A DNA stretch of 64,000 nt from Rhizophlyctis rosea (GCA_027596075.1 JADGJC010000098.1:60500-124499), one strand, 5' to 3'. Positions 37,901-48,179 are shown, numbered from the stretch's first letter. Numbers and translations: made by a program. Notes: generated by a model not told the origin, from the sequence alone.

Positions 37901-40142
37901 TTCAATGCCCCGAGCGCAGCGCCAGCCTTAACTTCCAAATCGTGAATGTTGTTGCGTTCCGTGGGATCCAGAAGCCAGACAGGCTGGAGGTGAGCAAAGG
38001 CTTTTTCAATATCTTTCTCCATGCGACTCGTGATGAAGATTTTAACAAAAGATGGCAATTTGGCGCATTCCACGGGGAGCACATTCAGCACGTCCTGACG
38101 ATGGTTCTCCTGTCCACATTCTTGGGTGTGCAATATGAGAATGCATCATGAGTATGACCTCCATCATCCAAAACGAAATTGAAAGAACCCACCATCAACT
38201 GCATCCACAACAATGACCACCCTTGAGGTTGCGTCTGTCAATGCCAAAAGCGGGTCGCGAATAAGGACCTCAAACTGCTGCGGGATGGATTTGGTGATGA
38301 TGTCGGCATTCTTTTCCAGAAACTTGTCGAGATGAAGGGCAATCCGGTGGTCCCAGTGCGCGAGCCCACAAGCAATTGTATGAATGAGTCTCTGAGTTGA
38401 AAGAGACGGTCAATTTTCCTGAATCTCGCTTGTAAGTCACCCAATATGAGGATACCTTTGCATCCTTTCGGTTGACATCATCATGCTTGCAGAAGAAGGC
38501 GGCACCCAGTCGAAGCTCACCCTGCAGTCCATTAGCTACCAGTCCCGCCATGACAGATTTCTCAACACCAGGATCACCCTTCAACCAAAACAACCGCTTT
38601 TCCGGATCGTCCAACCAGTCGAAAATCTCCTCAAGGAGCCAGGCACGGGTACCCTCTTGATGAGCTTTGCGAAGCCGTTTCCGCTCCTCGTCAAAATCCA
38701 GAGGTCGGAGAACTTTCTTGATCCTTTCTTGAGCAGCGGTGATGCCCAATGTATCCTTTTCTGTTCGTCGGATGCCGTTCTTTTCCTCCGTCAACGAGCG
38801 CACGTACATCTCGCGGGCGTCACGGGCGATGCTTGAATGGAAAATCGGATGGAATTTAGTCGAAGGGATGTGGAGCACGAATCGATAACAATGTGCGGGA
38901 ACCGCAAGCAGATTGAGACTTACTCTCTGACATCTTCTGGCCACCGGGTGGCCGCTTGCAGGTCTACAATAGTTTGGATGACGCTCCTGATAGTATGCCT
39001 TCTTGTGCTCTTCGGATGAACGTGGTAGGTGTCAGGAAATTGGGCGACCTCCTTTCGACCAAAATCATCAAAAAAGCGCCTCGGTACAGTGATGTGATCC
39101 CCATCCTTTGTTTCGATGGTTCTCTGATGTCCCACCAGGACAGGCAGAATGTACGATTCGGATTTGTTCATTTTATCGAGAGCAATTTCCCACTAATAAG
39201 CACGTCATCAATGTCATGGGGAGCATCCACGTCTGTTCGACCTCCTACCTCCAGCAACATGTTATCTGGAATCTTGTCCGCATCCTTGACACGTTCCAAT
39301 GCATCCAAAGAACAAAGGAGAATGATAACGCGCGACCTTAATAATCCCTGAAGAAAGCCTTGTTGCCAAGCTTCACCCAGAACCAGACAGTCCCTGTGGA
39401 GGATTGTTGGAGAATAGGTCAGGCCAGGATGGATGGGAGAGCGCATTCATTCCGTTGGTCACTTACTTGTCAACAAAGCAATGACATATTACAGCACCTT
39501 TATATTCAGGCCTGGAGAGCTTTGATCCCAACTCTATGGCAAGGCGTGCATCAGTAGCCACACGGTAACTATCGGATCCACATCAGTATTGACCAGCCTT
39601 CGGTGCTTAGTAAGCGGAGTTGGTATCTGTACCTCACAAAAAATTCATGACCGTCGTATTGTTCGCGACAAGTCCAATCAGGCAAGATGTCAAGGGAAGT
39701 CACAGCATGAGAGTCCTTGTCGTTCACGTGAAACGTTTTCGGCTTTGGCGATGCTGGTCGAGAGGCTGGCGGAGTTGGCAGAGAATCTGTTCACAGGGAA
39801 GGCGTCAGATCCTTCCTTGCCGCCCAGGTTTTTTCGGGTGACAATTTACCTTTCTCAACAGGTATGACCTCCAAATCCGATATCCCATCCTCAATATGCT
39901 CGTTGAGAGCATCAACACTACGCACAAACAACTGCCTCCCCGCTTCAATGTAACAAAGTTTGAAATTGATGTCATCGGCAAGGCCCAATCGGTTGCGGAT
40001 CTTTTCATCGTCGAATATCAATGGCCAAAGCTGATTTTCGACCTCATCATGCCAAATGTGCAGACCTTGCTTTGCAGAGACTCGAAATCCTCATCGTTCC
40101 GCTTGACTCGCACCGCCACTTGTTCTTCACCAAATTTCACGT
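34997..40142 (-). pseudogene. TIR-NACHT-WD40 NLR immune receptor with N-terminal ubiquitin-like domain; broken
   Basis: Ten exons can be joined by GT-AG introns of 55-92 nt: 40142-39850, 39786-39633, 39568-39467, 39393-39249, 39192-38924, 38831-38456, 38391-38193, 38120-37521, 37453-37044 and 36988-34997. The first encodes a beta-grasp, ubiquitin-like domain (IYVKFGEEQVAVRV). Exons 2-5 give a TIR domain: FVSYRVATDARL, a VDKDCLVLG loop, FLQGLLRSRVIILLCS and NMLLEWE with the conserved Glu. Exons 6-8 give NACHT with Walker A GDPGVEKS and Walker B VVIVVDAVDEC. The last exon carries 12 WD40 repeats of 126 nt. Damage: a frameshift near 40060, TAG at 37074-37076 and TGA at 36983-36985. Intracellular non-self sensor by analogy with fungal and animal NLRs; probably now inactive. 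Confidence 0.9.
35300..36790 (-). repeat. Twelve WD40 repeats, 126 bp unit, highly similar
   Basis: The 3' part of the NLR gene is an array of about twelve units of roughly 42 codons, each reading H-x(4)-V-x-SVAISSDGTRIVTGS-x-D-x-TAKVWD-x-ETG-x-LV-x-TLEG. Unit 10 has a two-residue insertion and unit 12 is degenerate at its end (VTWSITEVKGW). Differences cluster at the position after the His and after VTGS, the surface positions of a propeller. Near identity between repeats is typical of fungal NLR genes whose sensor repeats are reshuffled by unequal exchange. Confidence 0.95.
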
Positions 40143-40508
40143 AAATTTTGGGATTGGACATATTTTGGGCGTGGTTGGGGGGGGGGGGGGGGATTTTGAA
40201 GTTCGGCGCGAATTTATAGGTTGGCCACCTGTGTCTGGATGTGGTTGTGCAAATGCTTGTTCGTGTAACCGACACTTCTCACACCTTGAATGTGGCTGTG
40301 GCAACGGCGAGCCTTCTGTGTGACGGTGATGGGCTTGAAGGTACAACTTCAACTTTGGGCAACAACTTTCAGACGCTCCGGTATCTCCGAAGTGGAGGAT
40401 GGTTCCTGTGCTGACAGCTCTGTGACACTTGGGCACGAATGCAGGTTTCAGTTCTTCATCAGAGCTGCGGTTGAGGCCACCATTACTCTTGAGACTATAC
40501 AGGGTGTT
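40143..40508. other. Spacer with G homopolymer upstream of the NLR
   Basis: No gene seen. A run of about 14 G at 40179-40192 lies some 40 nt upstream of the proposed NLR start on the other strand and may be a source of base-calling error. Confidence 0.5.
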
Positions 40509-40664
40509 CTAGTTAGAGCGGCCTTTAACCCAAAAGTAGATTCCGAGAGCAAACATCATGATCGCGTTTGCCGCCATCACATCCCGTGCGTCCCTTGCGA
40601 AGAACCACATGAAGAAAATGCCACCCCAAATCCAGCTCATGAGATATCGAGTGTTGTCGTCCAT
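40509..40664 (-). CDS. 51-residue two-segment membrane protein (copy 1)
   Basis: A short intronless frame from the ATG at 40664 to a TAG at 40509. It has two membrane segments around a charged turn: MSWIWGGIFFMWFFARD and VMAANAIMMFALGIYFWV. A second copy lies on the other strand at 60153-60371 with the same RYLM-WIWGGIF, FxARDxRDVxAANxIxMFAxGIYxWV framework, about two thirds identical in the shared core. Conservation of the amino-acid pattern in two distant copies supports a real gene. It looks like one of the tiny virion membrane proteins of NCLDVs. It flanks the NLR on its upstream side, so virus-type DNA exists on both sides of the receptor. Confidence 0.7.
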   Translation of the reverse strand: MDDNTRYLMSWIWGGIFFMWFFARDARDVMAANAIMMFALGIYFWVKGRSN

Positions 40665-40882
40665 CGTTCCTACCAAAGCTCAATTATTAGTCTATACCGA
40701 TTTCGGCATCAGTGATCTGATCACAGACTTTGGTAGACTAATCAGAGTGGGCGATTCCTTTGAGTGTTGGCACTCTTGCCAAATGTTCGAAGCATATCTG
40801 ATGGATAGGTTGGGGATGTGGACGTCATGTCATCTATGGCCACGGCAGGATTCAATTTTGCGCAAGTTCGAATCACACCCTT

Positions 40883-41203
40883 TCAGCAAACGCTGAACGG
40901 ACCCTTTTGTAGGTAGGTACAATGTGATTGTGTCGTTGGCACGCTGAGTACAGGCTGTCCATCGACGATGTCCTCTGAGTCGTCACCATATCCATAGGTA
41001 AAAGTGAGTGTATCGAAGTGATGGAGCCACGAGTATTGCCTCAAGCTATCTTCGAACGTTACCTGGTCCCACAATGTGCATTCCTTCATCATTAGTCGCT
41101 CGGCGAAAGATGCTGGCTTCTCACATTGAACTTTGTAAAAACCGTGCTGCTCCAGGGCTGGACTGAGATGCTGGAGGGGATCAGGATCATCGTTCAACCA
41201 GAA
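40883..41203 (-). CDS. Hypothetical protein, no recognised domain
   Basis: Frame of about 105 residues beginning near the Met of FWLNDDPDPLQHLSPALEQH. It contains several Trp and aromatic residues (LRQYSWLHHFDTLTFTYGYGDD) and ends QKGPFSVC. No intron or family signature is visible and the start is uncertain because the frame is open upstream to a TGA. It may be a fragment of a larger gene. Reported because length and composition exceed the surrounding random frames. Confidence 0.3.
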   Translation of the reverse strand, partial: FWLNDDPDPLQHLSPALEQHGFYKVQCEKPASFAERLMMKECTLWDQVTFEDSLRQYSWLHHFDTLTFTYGYGDDSEDIVDGQPVLSVPTTQSHCTYLQKGPFSVC

Positions 41204-41722
41204 CATTCCATTTTTGACCGGAGACAAGATGACACGTCAGCTGAGAAGCAAATCATTTCGGTTGCGAGTTGTGCTCATTTTATCTCCGGAATCCGCGTTC
41301 TGCGTTTTGTCATTTGTGGCGGCTCGAATTGTTGACTAACGATTTACTAGGACCTATCTCGTCTATTAAGGTCCTTCTTCGTCTGTTAGGGCTCTAGGAC
41401 CTATTTTGTCTTCATTGCTGCCGAGGTGTGATACTTTTGACACCCTGCTGACAGCCCCGCTCCGTCACGGCATGGCAGTTGTTCATGATTCGATTGCCTA
41501 GTCGGGCCCTTATCAGATACACTAGACGGCTTGTTTCGCATCGTGTTCAGTTTACCGCTCGCCGATGTTCAATCAAACATATTCACCTTCACACGTCCGC
41601 CACATTCATAGTTGTGAGGGGGGTAGGGGAACTGTACAACTGGTGTAACTCAGGCGAGATGGTGATTTCAAAATAGATTGGGATTTTGAGTCTACTGTAC
41701 GTACATTACTAGTGACCACACC

Positions 41723-42337
41723 TTACATGCCTACATCCATGACAGTATCGGAGGGGATGGATTTCCTGATACGGGGTACAATGTTGAGCACGTTTTCGTT
41801 CAATTCTACGTCGTTCCGGAGCCTCAAAGCATCCAGGAAGCGTTCCCAAGAATCCCTGCGTATAGCCCAAGGGTGACCCACGCGGTCTTCTGCCTTCCCA
41901 ATCAGATCCGGATTGTCACGAGCGAACCTCTTCACAACCGACCGGATGCGGTCTCGGGACCGGTTGATAGGGAGATCCACATCTTCGGAGCGAGTGGGAG
42001 CAATGATACAGCCGGGGTAGCCGAGGCGGTCAGGGAGATGATCCATTACCACTTCCCATCCTGCATCAGCATCAGGAGAGGGAGAGGGTGATACGGAGGG
42101 ACCAGACATGGCGTGGAGGGCAACAGGTGGGGAGACAACTGAAGCGGATTCATTGGTTGTCATCGACTTCAACATGAACTGCATCATTCGTTGCTGTGTG
42201 CCAGAAATTTCCGACATTATCTCCTTCATCTCGCACACGTTCTGCTTCATCTCGCACATGTTCTGCTCCAGATTGGAAACCCTTGCTGCCAGGCGGGTGA
42301 CGGTCAGATTAGTATCGTTACGGCGCGTGGTGGTCAT
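41723..42337 (-). CDS. Hypothetical coiled-coil protein
   Basis: A 204-residue frame. Residues about 10-60 form a heptad-like coiled coil with repeated NMCEMKQNVCEMK units, followed by a Ser/Pro-rich linker (SVSPSPSPDADAG). The C-terminal 100 residues are charged and predicted helical (RDRIRSVVKRFARDNPDL, HPWAIRRDSWERFLDALRL). The last part resembles short DNA- or protein-binding domains of transposon or BEN-like proteins only in general character, so I assign no function. No viral hallmark; it lies between the NLR and a host-type F-box gene. Confidence 0.5.
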   Translation of the reverse strand: MTTTRRNDTNLTVTRLAARVSNLEQNMCEMKQNVCEMKEIMSEISGTQQRMMQFMLKSMTTNESASVVSPPVALHAMSGPSVSPSPSPDADAGWEVVMDHLPDRLGYPGCIIAPTRSEDVDLPINRSRDRIRSVVKRFARDNPDLIGKAEDRVGHPWAIRRDSWERFLDALRLRNDVELNENVLNIVPRIRKSIPSDTVMDVGM

Positions 42338-42688
42338 CGTGTGTATGTCGTCCTGTGGGCGAGAGAACGTGGTACAGGTTTGTCAATGTTAAGGGGGCGC
42401 ATGGGTGATGATGGCCTTTATGCTCATTCCCCCGTCAAGGAGTATTTTCGCAAGAATCCATAGACTACCCAATCAGTGTTGTGATCACGATCAGTTCATA
42501 TATCAAGAATACTTTCATCAAGCCCCGCCACCTAATTCATTTGGCTGGTGTACCCCGGTACTCGGACGGAGGGGGGAACCCACATAAAAGGGGGTCGCGT
42601 TGTGGGCACTCTTGACTCTATACTTCTCTCACTTTGCTGCTACTTGTTTGTCCTCTTGACTCCCATACCATCTCTCCCGACTCACAAA

Positions 42689-44012
42689 ATGCCCGGTCAA
42701 AACAAGGTCACGAAGAGGGGAAAGAAAGTCAAAACTCTGACCCATGCTCAGAAGCGCCCGTCCACAGTTACACCCGTAGTCCTCTCCTCTCCTATCTCTG
42801 CTACCTTGCCAAATGAAGTATTGGGTGAGATCATCGTCCTTGCCGTGCGCGATTCTTTTCCTACAAGGGGCGCCTTGCTTCGAGCCAACAAGCATCTTGG
42901 CGCTCTCGTTCGCGACGGCAACATCTCCCGTGCAATCATGATCGGCCATTACGGTGATACCTTCGCTGCGCTGTGCAAGCTGTCGGAAAAGGCGTGCTCT
43001 ATCCCCTATGGTCGACCCAACGGCGCCCTGTCCGTCTTGGATGATGTGGCCGCCGCCATCAACTACAACAATCCCACTCACTTGGATGGCATCAGAGCTT
43101 TCCAGGGGATGACGAAGAATCCCCGATATGTTGACTGGCGAGGTGGGGGACACTTGTGGCTTCACCTCCTCAAGCTGGCGACAATACTCTTGGCGGAACC
43201 ATGTTGGTCCAACAGCCTGGCTGGCATCGACTTACCTTATGACGAGCAATTAGTGACGCTGCAAGAAAACCAGAATGAGATGTACGAGCGGTAAGTGTTT
43301 GGTTTTGTCGGTCTCTGTTTCGGGTCCCATGCTCATACCATTGATCCATCTGTATGACCCAGTCACATCGACTCCCTCCTTGTCCTTTTCAATCAAGCCC
43401 ATCGCTCGTTGTTCGTGAGGGACGTCCTGGTGGCACTGCATGCATTGGGGGACCGCCGCGTTCATGAAGTCGTGGTCGCCAGGGGTCAGTTCACCAAAGT
43501 AGAAGTGTTGAGTTGCGCTGAGGAATGGGAGACACGTGAGTTGGAGCGGCGAGAAGTGGACATCAGATTGAGCGCGCAGGTGGGTATCTTGAATGGAAAT
43601 CTTTGCCATTCTCTTCAATCTCACCCGATAGAATTTTAGGATGAGAAAATTTGAGCGCAAGATGCAAAGATTGAGGGAGTGAAAGCAAATGTCGTTGAGA
43701 TGAAGAAGGTATGAACGAGTTAATTTTTGGTTCCTCTTAACCTCTCTGACACATATCGTCTAGCAACGCTGTGATCAAGTCCTACGCGCCAATGTGAATT
43801 TCAGTCAGGGATACTTTGGCGTTGCGGAGCATCTCATTGACTTCCTTGTTCAAAAAGGAAGATTGGAAAGGGGCACATACCAACCCAACAGGGGGAAATT
43901 GAGGGAATTCTTGAGGTCGCACATCAGCAAGTGGTCATCACACCCCATCCGCAAGGATTATGTGACGAAAGATGGGAACCGCTACAAGCTCAACCTCGCT
44001 GGTTGGGAGTAA
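42689..44012 (+). pseudogene. F-box-like gene with four exons, one in-frame TGA
   Basis: Exons 42689-43290, 43363-43579, 43640-43708 and 43764-44012 join in frame with GT-AG introns. The product starts with a Lys-rich tail, then an F-box-like helix pair (LPNEVLGEIIVLAV, then GALLRANKHLGALV), followed by a helical body, a Glu/Lys-rich coiled coil and a C-terminal winged-helix-like end (FGVAEHLIDFLVQKGRLERG, YVTKDGNRYKLNLAGWE). In exon 3 the codon at 43652-43654 is TGA inside an otherwise coherent coiled coil (DEKI stop AQDAKIEGVKANVVEMKK), most simply a CGA to TGA change. The introns and fuller structure mark it as a host-type gene rather than a viral one. Substrate unknown. Confidence 0.6.
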
Positions 44013-44103
44013 TTGATGATGATCAGCAAGGTTGTCGTCGAAGACGATGGGATCACACTGCACAAGATTCGTGGCATGTGAATTAGCACATCACACACAA
44101 ACA

Positions 44104-44172
44104 CTCCCACATGTGGCGCAGTACCCATAGGTGGCGCAGTTTACCCATTGGTGGCGCAGTATCCCCATAGAT
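44104..44172. repeat. Three copies of GTGGCGCAGT short direct repeat
   Basis: The phrase GGTGGCGCAGT followed by (A/T)CCCAT occurs three times in tandem between 44115 and 44170 with a spacing of about 20 nt. It lies directly downstream of the F-box gene. No function is apparent. Confidence 0.7.
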
Positions 44173-44440
44173 TAGGTGTAAGGACTTTCACATAGTACCC
44201 CGCATTATTGATTCACAAGTCGCTTTATCATTCACGACCAGTTGGCGCTGAGCTCCATGTACGGGGAACATGCAGGATTAACGTAACGTGCACGTACATT
44301 GGATGAATCATGTCTAGCGAAAGTAACCACACTCTGCCTCATTGTGCCCCTGCACCCGTACATGCAACCAAACGCTGTCAGCATGCCCTGGGTACATTTC
44401 TCCTTGTACATTTCTGTAACCTGTCCCTTATCACCCCTTA

Positions 44441-44940
44441 TCATGATGGGGTCCGTTCGTCCGAGCCAATGCGCTGGAAAATGTCCCTATGATGTTCGAA
44501 GGAACCTTTGCATTCTTCCAGCGTGTTAAACATTTCGTCGGGGTTATGTCGACCCTCTCCCATCCCTGCGAAGAGCCTTGTGTTCTCTGGTAGTCTCGTC
44601 TCCATCATCACCTTGGCAACCTTGGGTGGAAGATCCTCCTGCGTTGATAAGGCCTGGAAACATGAGGTCAAGTCTGTTCCGTCCACATTTTAGCTCTTCA
44701 TCGCTGGCGGCCCCCGTCGAATGACCTGGGTTTGACCTCGTCCTGGATTGCATTTTTTCCACACTCGGGAACCATCATATTGGCAAAGGAGCTGTGTGCC
44801 CGTGAACCAATGATGCGTCAAACGGATACGTGTCATGCTTGCGGAGCCAATGTCGGCGAACGGGTGCAACACGAAGATTCTATGCCCGTCGCGCGCCGTA
44901 GCTTTGTATCGTCTGGATCGTCACGGCGCGCGATCGGCAA
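44441..44940 (-). pseudogene. Hypothetical protein remnant with in-frame TAA
   Basis: A continuous minus frame opens after a TGA near 44940, reads GHRIFVLHPFADIGSASM and LTHHWFTGTQLLCQYDG, meets a TAA near 44692, and continues in the same frame (TDLTSCFQALSTQEDLPPK, RLFAGMGEGRHNPDEMF) to 44441. Both halves look coding in composition. No family is recognised. Presented as a decayed gene of the island because the stop sits in an otherwise open 160-codon frame. Confidence 0.35.
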
Positions 44941-44975
44941 GAGTCTAAATGAGGAAAAGGAGGAGCGGGGCTGAT

Positions 44976-45822
44976 GACGGCGGTCTCGTTTGAAGACCGG
45001 GGGAGACTAACTTCATGAGTTGGGGTGAGTGTTGCAGGTGGAGACTAACTTCATGAGTTGGGGTAATTAGTTTGGGCAGCAACTAACCTCATGAGTTTGG
45101 GGTAAGTTTTACCGGGAGAGACTAACTTCATGAGTCGGGGTAGGCAAGTAGTTTGGGCAGCAACTGACCTCATGAGTTGGGGTAAGCATTGCGGGTAGAG
45201 ACTAGCCTCATGGGTTGGGGTAAGTGTTGCAGGTAGAGGCCAACCATGAGTTGGGGTGAGTATTACCGGGAGAGACTAACTTCATGAGTTGGGGTAAGTA
45301 TTGCGGGCAGCAACTAACCGCATGAGTTGGGGTAAGTATTACCGGGTAGAGGATAACTTCATGAGTTGGGGTCAGTATTGCGGGTAGAGGATGACTTCAT
45401 GAGTTGGGGTAAGTGTTGCGGGTAGAGACTAGCCTCATGGGTTGGGGTAAGTTTTACCGGGAGAGACTAATTTCATGAGTTGGGGTACGTATTGCGGGTA
45501 GAGACTAACCGTATGAATTGGGGTAATAGTTTGGGCAGTAACTAACCGCATGAGTTGGGGCATAAGTTGGGGTAAGTATTACCGGGTAGAGGATAACTTC
45601 GTGAGTTGGGTTAAGTATGGCGGGGTAGAGGATAACTTCATGGGTTGGGGTAAGTTTTGCCGGGAGAGACTAATTTCATGAGTTGGGGGGTAAGTGTTGC
45701 GGGTAGAGGATAACGGCATAAGTTGGGGTAAGTATTGCAGGTAGATAATAACTTCATGAGTTGGGGTAATTAGTTTGAGCAGCAACTAACGGCATGGGTT
45801 GGAGACGGCGGTCTTGTTTGGG
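44976..45822. repeat. Minisatellite, about 20 units of roughly 40 bp, bounded by 17-nt direct repeats
   Basis: Units read GAGACTAACTTCATGAGTTGGGGTAAGTATTGCGGGTA with frequent variants (AGTTTGGGCAGCAACTAACC, ACCGGGAGAGACTAA). The invariant core is CATGAGTTGGGGT. The array is bounded by GACGGCGGTCTCGTTTG at about 44976 and GACGGCGGTCTTGTTTG at about 45804, near-identical copies on both sides. An open minus frame through part of it (PTHEVIIYLQYLPQLMPLS repeats) is a by-product of the unit length and not a gene. Confidence 0.9.
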
Positions 45823-46028
45823 CGAAATGATGATGATGAGCAAGAGGTCATTGTTGTGTATCGATATCATCAACCGTGAGGCACAAAACTGTGAGCCCAG
45901 ACATGACAGATTTTCTTGCCAAACCTGGGTCTCGCACATCATCCTGTACATTGCAGAAATCCTCCTGGAACTACTCCCACCTGAGAACTGCTACCGCTAA
46001 GACCCACTGAGAATTCCAAAAAAACACC

Positions 46029-46495
46029 ATGGTCGCATTGATGCACCGCATGTTCTTGTGCTCGCTGATTATCTCTCTTTTCGCTACCCCTTGGTCCTGT
46101 GAGGCTCGTTCTGTGTTGACGCCTCGTGGTCCGGGAGCCTTCACCGTCACCACCCCAAACAGGTTCAGCATCTGGAATGCCAACAGCACCCAGTACGTGG
46201 TCTGGAGCGTCACAAAGAAGGAACTGGAGAATACCACGGTCAACATCCAGCTCAGGGCTCCCAAATTGACGTATTACCTCGCCAATACATCCCGGCGTCT
46301 CAGCAGCAGGCCATCGTCTACATCCCGGACGACGTGGACCCAAGCATCAGTTGGACCGTGCGCGTGGCCGACGATTCTACGGAGAAGCAGTGGGGGGACA
46401 GCATGCCGTTTGTCATACAGAATAACGCAACGGACGCGGGGAATGCAGGGGGTTCAAGAAATGTCTGCAGGATTTCGCGCAGGGCTAGGCGTTAG
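46029..46495 (+). pseudogene. Secreted Kre9/KNH-like surface protein, frameshifted
   Basis: The frame opens with a clear signal peptide (MFLCSLIISLFATPWSC, cleavage near Ala-Arg) and a domain with FTVTTPNRFSIWNANSTQYVVW and NTTVNIQL. The pattern of FxVTxPxxxxxWxxxxxxxVxW then VxIxL is the Kre9/KNH-like domain of fungal secreted or GPI-anchored Ser/Thr-rich wall proteins. From about 46258-46300 the domain continues in a different frame (YIPDDVDPSISWTVRVADDS and GDSMPFVIQNN, the usual domain ending) to a TAG at 46493-46495. No GPI signal follows. It points to a fungal host or to a host gene captured by the virus. A one-base error cannot be excluded. Confidence 0.65.
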
Positions 46496-46607
46496 AGCTG
46501 GGTGGGATGTTAGACTAGCCTGAAAAAAACTGTGATCATTTCTGTAGAGGCTTGATCTGTGAGATAATCCCGTAGCACCATTAGCGCGGCTCTTTTCTCT
46601 TTTTTGA

Positions 46608-47117
46608 ATGTACTTCAATAGAACCACTCTCGCAAACTACTTGGAGCGGCAGGGGGTCGAGCGTGTGTCGGAGGAAGCCGTCAAAGTCGTGAATGATATG
46701 ATTGTGAACCTCTGTTTCAAGCTTTTGCTTGAGGCATCCTACGTAAAGGGTTCCATTGTGCCTGCCGATGTTACGGAACGTACTTTGAGGAAGACCATAG
46801 AGAAACTCTACCCGGTCAACACGCGGGTGAACGAAAGTCATCTTCCGCCTGCCGGGTTCGAAAAGATCGTACAGGAAGCGAGAAAGATGTATGGGCTAAA
46901 GAGAGTCACTGCCCTCGGGACTCTCCAGCGTGCCGTCGAAGGGGCTTTAGTGGTAGGGTATCTTCAACCCGTCATTCAGTGGTTCAAAGAGGATCACCCG
47001 TCTCGGCCTGTTGCTTTGGACCCAAAGATGCTGGTGAGGGTGCATGACCTCTACGACCAAACGGGGATTCAATTGGCATGCACGGGGAAGTTCCATCATC
47101 GATCGTCCGCCATGTAA
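46608..47117 (+). CDS. Histone-fold doublet of giant-virus type
   Basis: A 169-residue intronless protein containing two successive histone folds. First fold, residues about 5-68: short helix TTLANYLERQGV, loop, long central helix SEEAVKVVNDMIVNLCFKLL, loop, then VTERTLRKTIEKLYP. This spacing fits H2B or H4. Second fold, residues about 80-155: PAGFEKIVQEARKMYG, RVTALGTLQRAVEGALVVGY and PVALDPKMLVRVHDLYDQ. This order is reminiscent of H3 (FxxLVRE, AVxALQEAxEAYLVGL) or H2A. Fused histone pairs are known from Marseilleviridae and relatives, where they build virus nucleosomes; host histones are separate genes with basic tails. Here tails are nearly absent. The gene is intact. Which core histones the folds represent needs structure or profile comparison. 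Confidence 0.75.
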   Translation: MYFNRTTLANYLERQGVERVSEEAVKVVNDMIVNLCFKLLLEASYVKGSIVPADVTERTLRKTIEKLYPVNTRVNESHLPPAGFEKIVQEARKMYGLKRVTALGTLQRAVEGALVVGYLQPVIQWFKEDHPSRPVALDPKMLVRVHDLYDQTGIQLACTGKFHHRSSAM

Positions 47118-47535
47118 CTGCTTGCGTGCCTTGATTTCCACCGCGGCTATTGGAAGCTTATGGAAGCCATTGGATGGGATGCACCCGTGACTAGCCTATG
47201 GTTCCTTCTTGCCTTGTCGGCCACAGCGGAGAGGATTTCGCTTTTGCAATAAGCGATTTGCGCTTACCGCCCGAAGAGAATGGCCCGCTCTCTGCACCGG
47301 ACTGTTTAGTCTATTGAAGGATCAAAAGAGATATAACAGCTACAATCGCAGTTTGTTATCAGAATTCGATATCACAGCTACCGAAAATTCAATGGTATGC
47401 TAAGGGTAGCCGAGAGAGGTAGCCGAGCGAGCGAGAACCTATCTGTTTACAGAATATACGATATGGATCAGACAACTCAATCCCTCCAACCCCACAACCC
47501 ACACCCTTTCCGCCTTCGTTACCTCAAAGCGCAAC

Positions 47536-48103
47536 TCAGTGATTGTCGGATGGCCGCGACAAATATGCCATTGTTTCCGCCTCTGAACGTTCTTCCATTG
47601 CATTAAGTCTGTCGTACAAATTCACGATCACTCTGCCCGACATCAAGGTCATGAGGAATGCAGTGCTGATTGTTTTGCAGGCCGGTTGGACATCATCTAG
47701 GCACACGTCGCGGTCGTTGACGAATACGTTGTAAACCTCTCTCCACGTGCAGTCAGAAGCGCCGAAAGTTTCGACCAAGATGGTCTTGTCCGTGTCATTT
47801 CTCACGGCCTCGATGCTGCGGCATATGGCTTCAACGATTTTGTCATTGGGGATCCGTTTGGTTTGGATACGTCGAAAGCAGTATTGGATCATTTGTAATG
47901 CGGCTTCCGCCGGGGTGTTGGTCGTGGACGAGTTTCTGTCAACACTGATTAGGACTCTCGCGGAAACATTCACACAGAGCAAGCGTACCCAGACATGTGA
48001 TTCGATGAAGATCTTGAAGAGCTGATTGTGGATGAGTGAGTTGGGCAGAAAAAGGTGCAGAGCGAGGCGAGGTAGAGTTGGTGAGAAAGGACTGAAAGAC
48101 ATT
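47536..48103 (-). CDS. Hypothetical protein
   Basis: Frame ending at 47536, with possible starts at Met codons near 48134 or 48103. The well-formed part is helical: AEAALQMIQYCFRRIQTK, NDKIVEAICRSIEAVRND, then TWREVYNVFVNDRDVCLDDV and AFLMTLMSGRVIVNLYDRL. No family recognised. In the same frame, upstream, lies the cytosine methyltransferase remnant, so the frame may have been joined to it by deletion. The start is uncertain. Confidence 0.4.
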
Positions 48104-48179
48104 GCCGGTTTTGAACTGTCCGGGGTGACCATCATGGGATGACGTGGCTCGTGCGCTTGAAAAACATCGCACGTGATTG

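Noticed and set aside
45579..45785. Minus-strand open frame in the minisatellite
   Set aside because: It follows the repeat unit and has no coding signal beyond the repeat.
44100..45822. CRISPR-like array
   Set aside because: Units are contiguous tandem repeats with no unique spacers, in a eukaryotic context.
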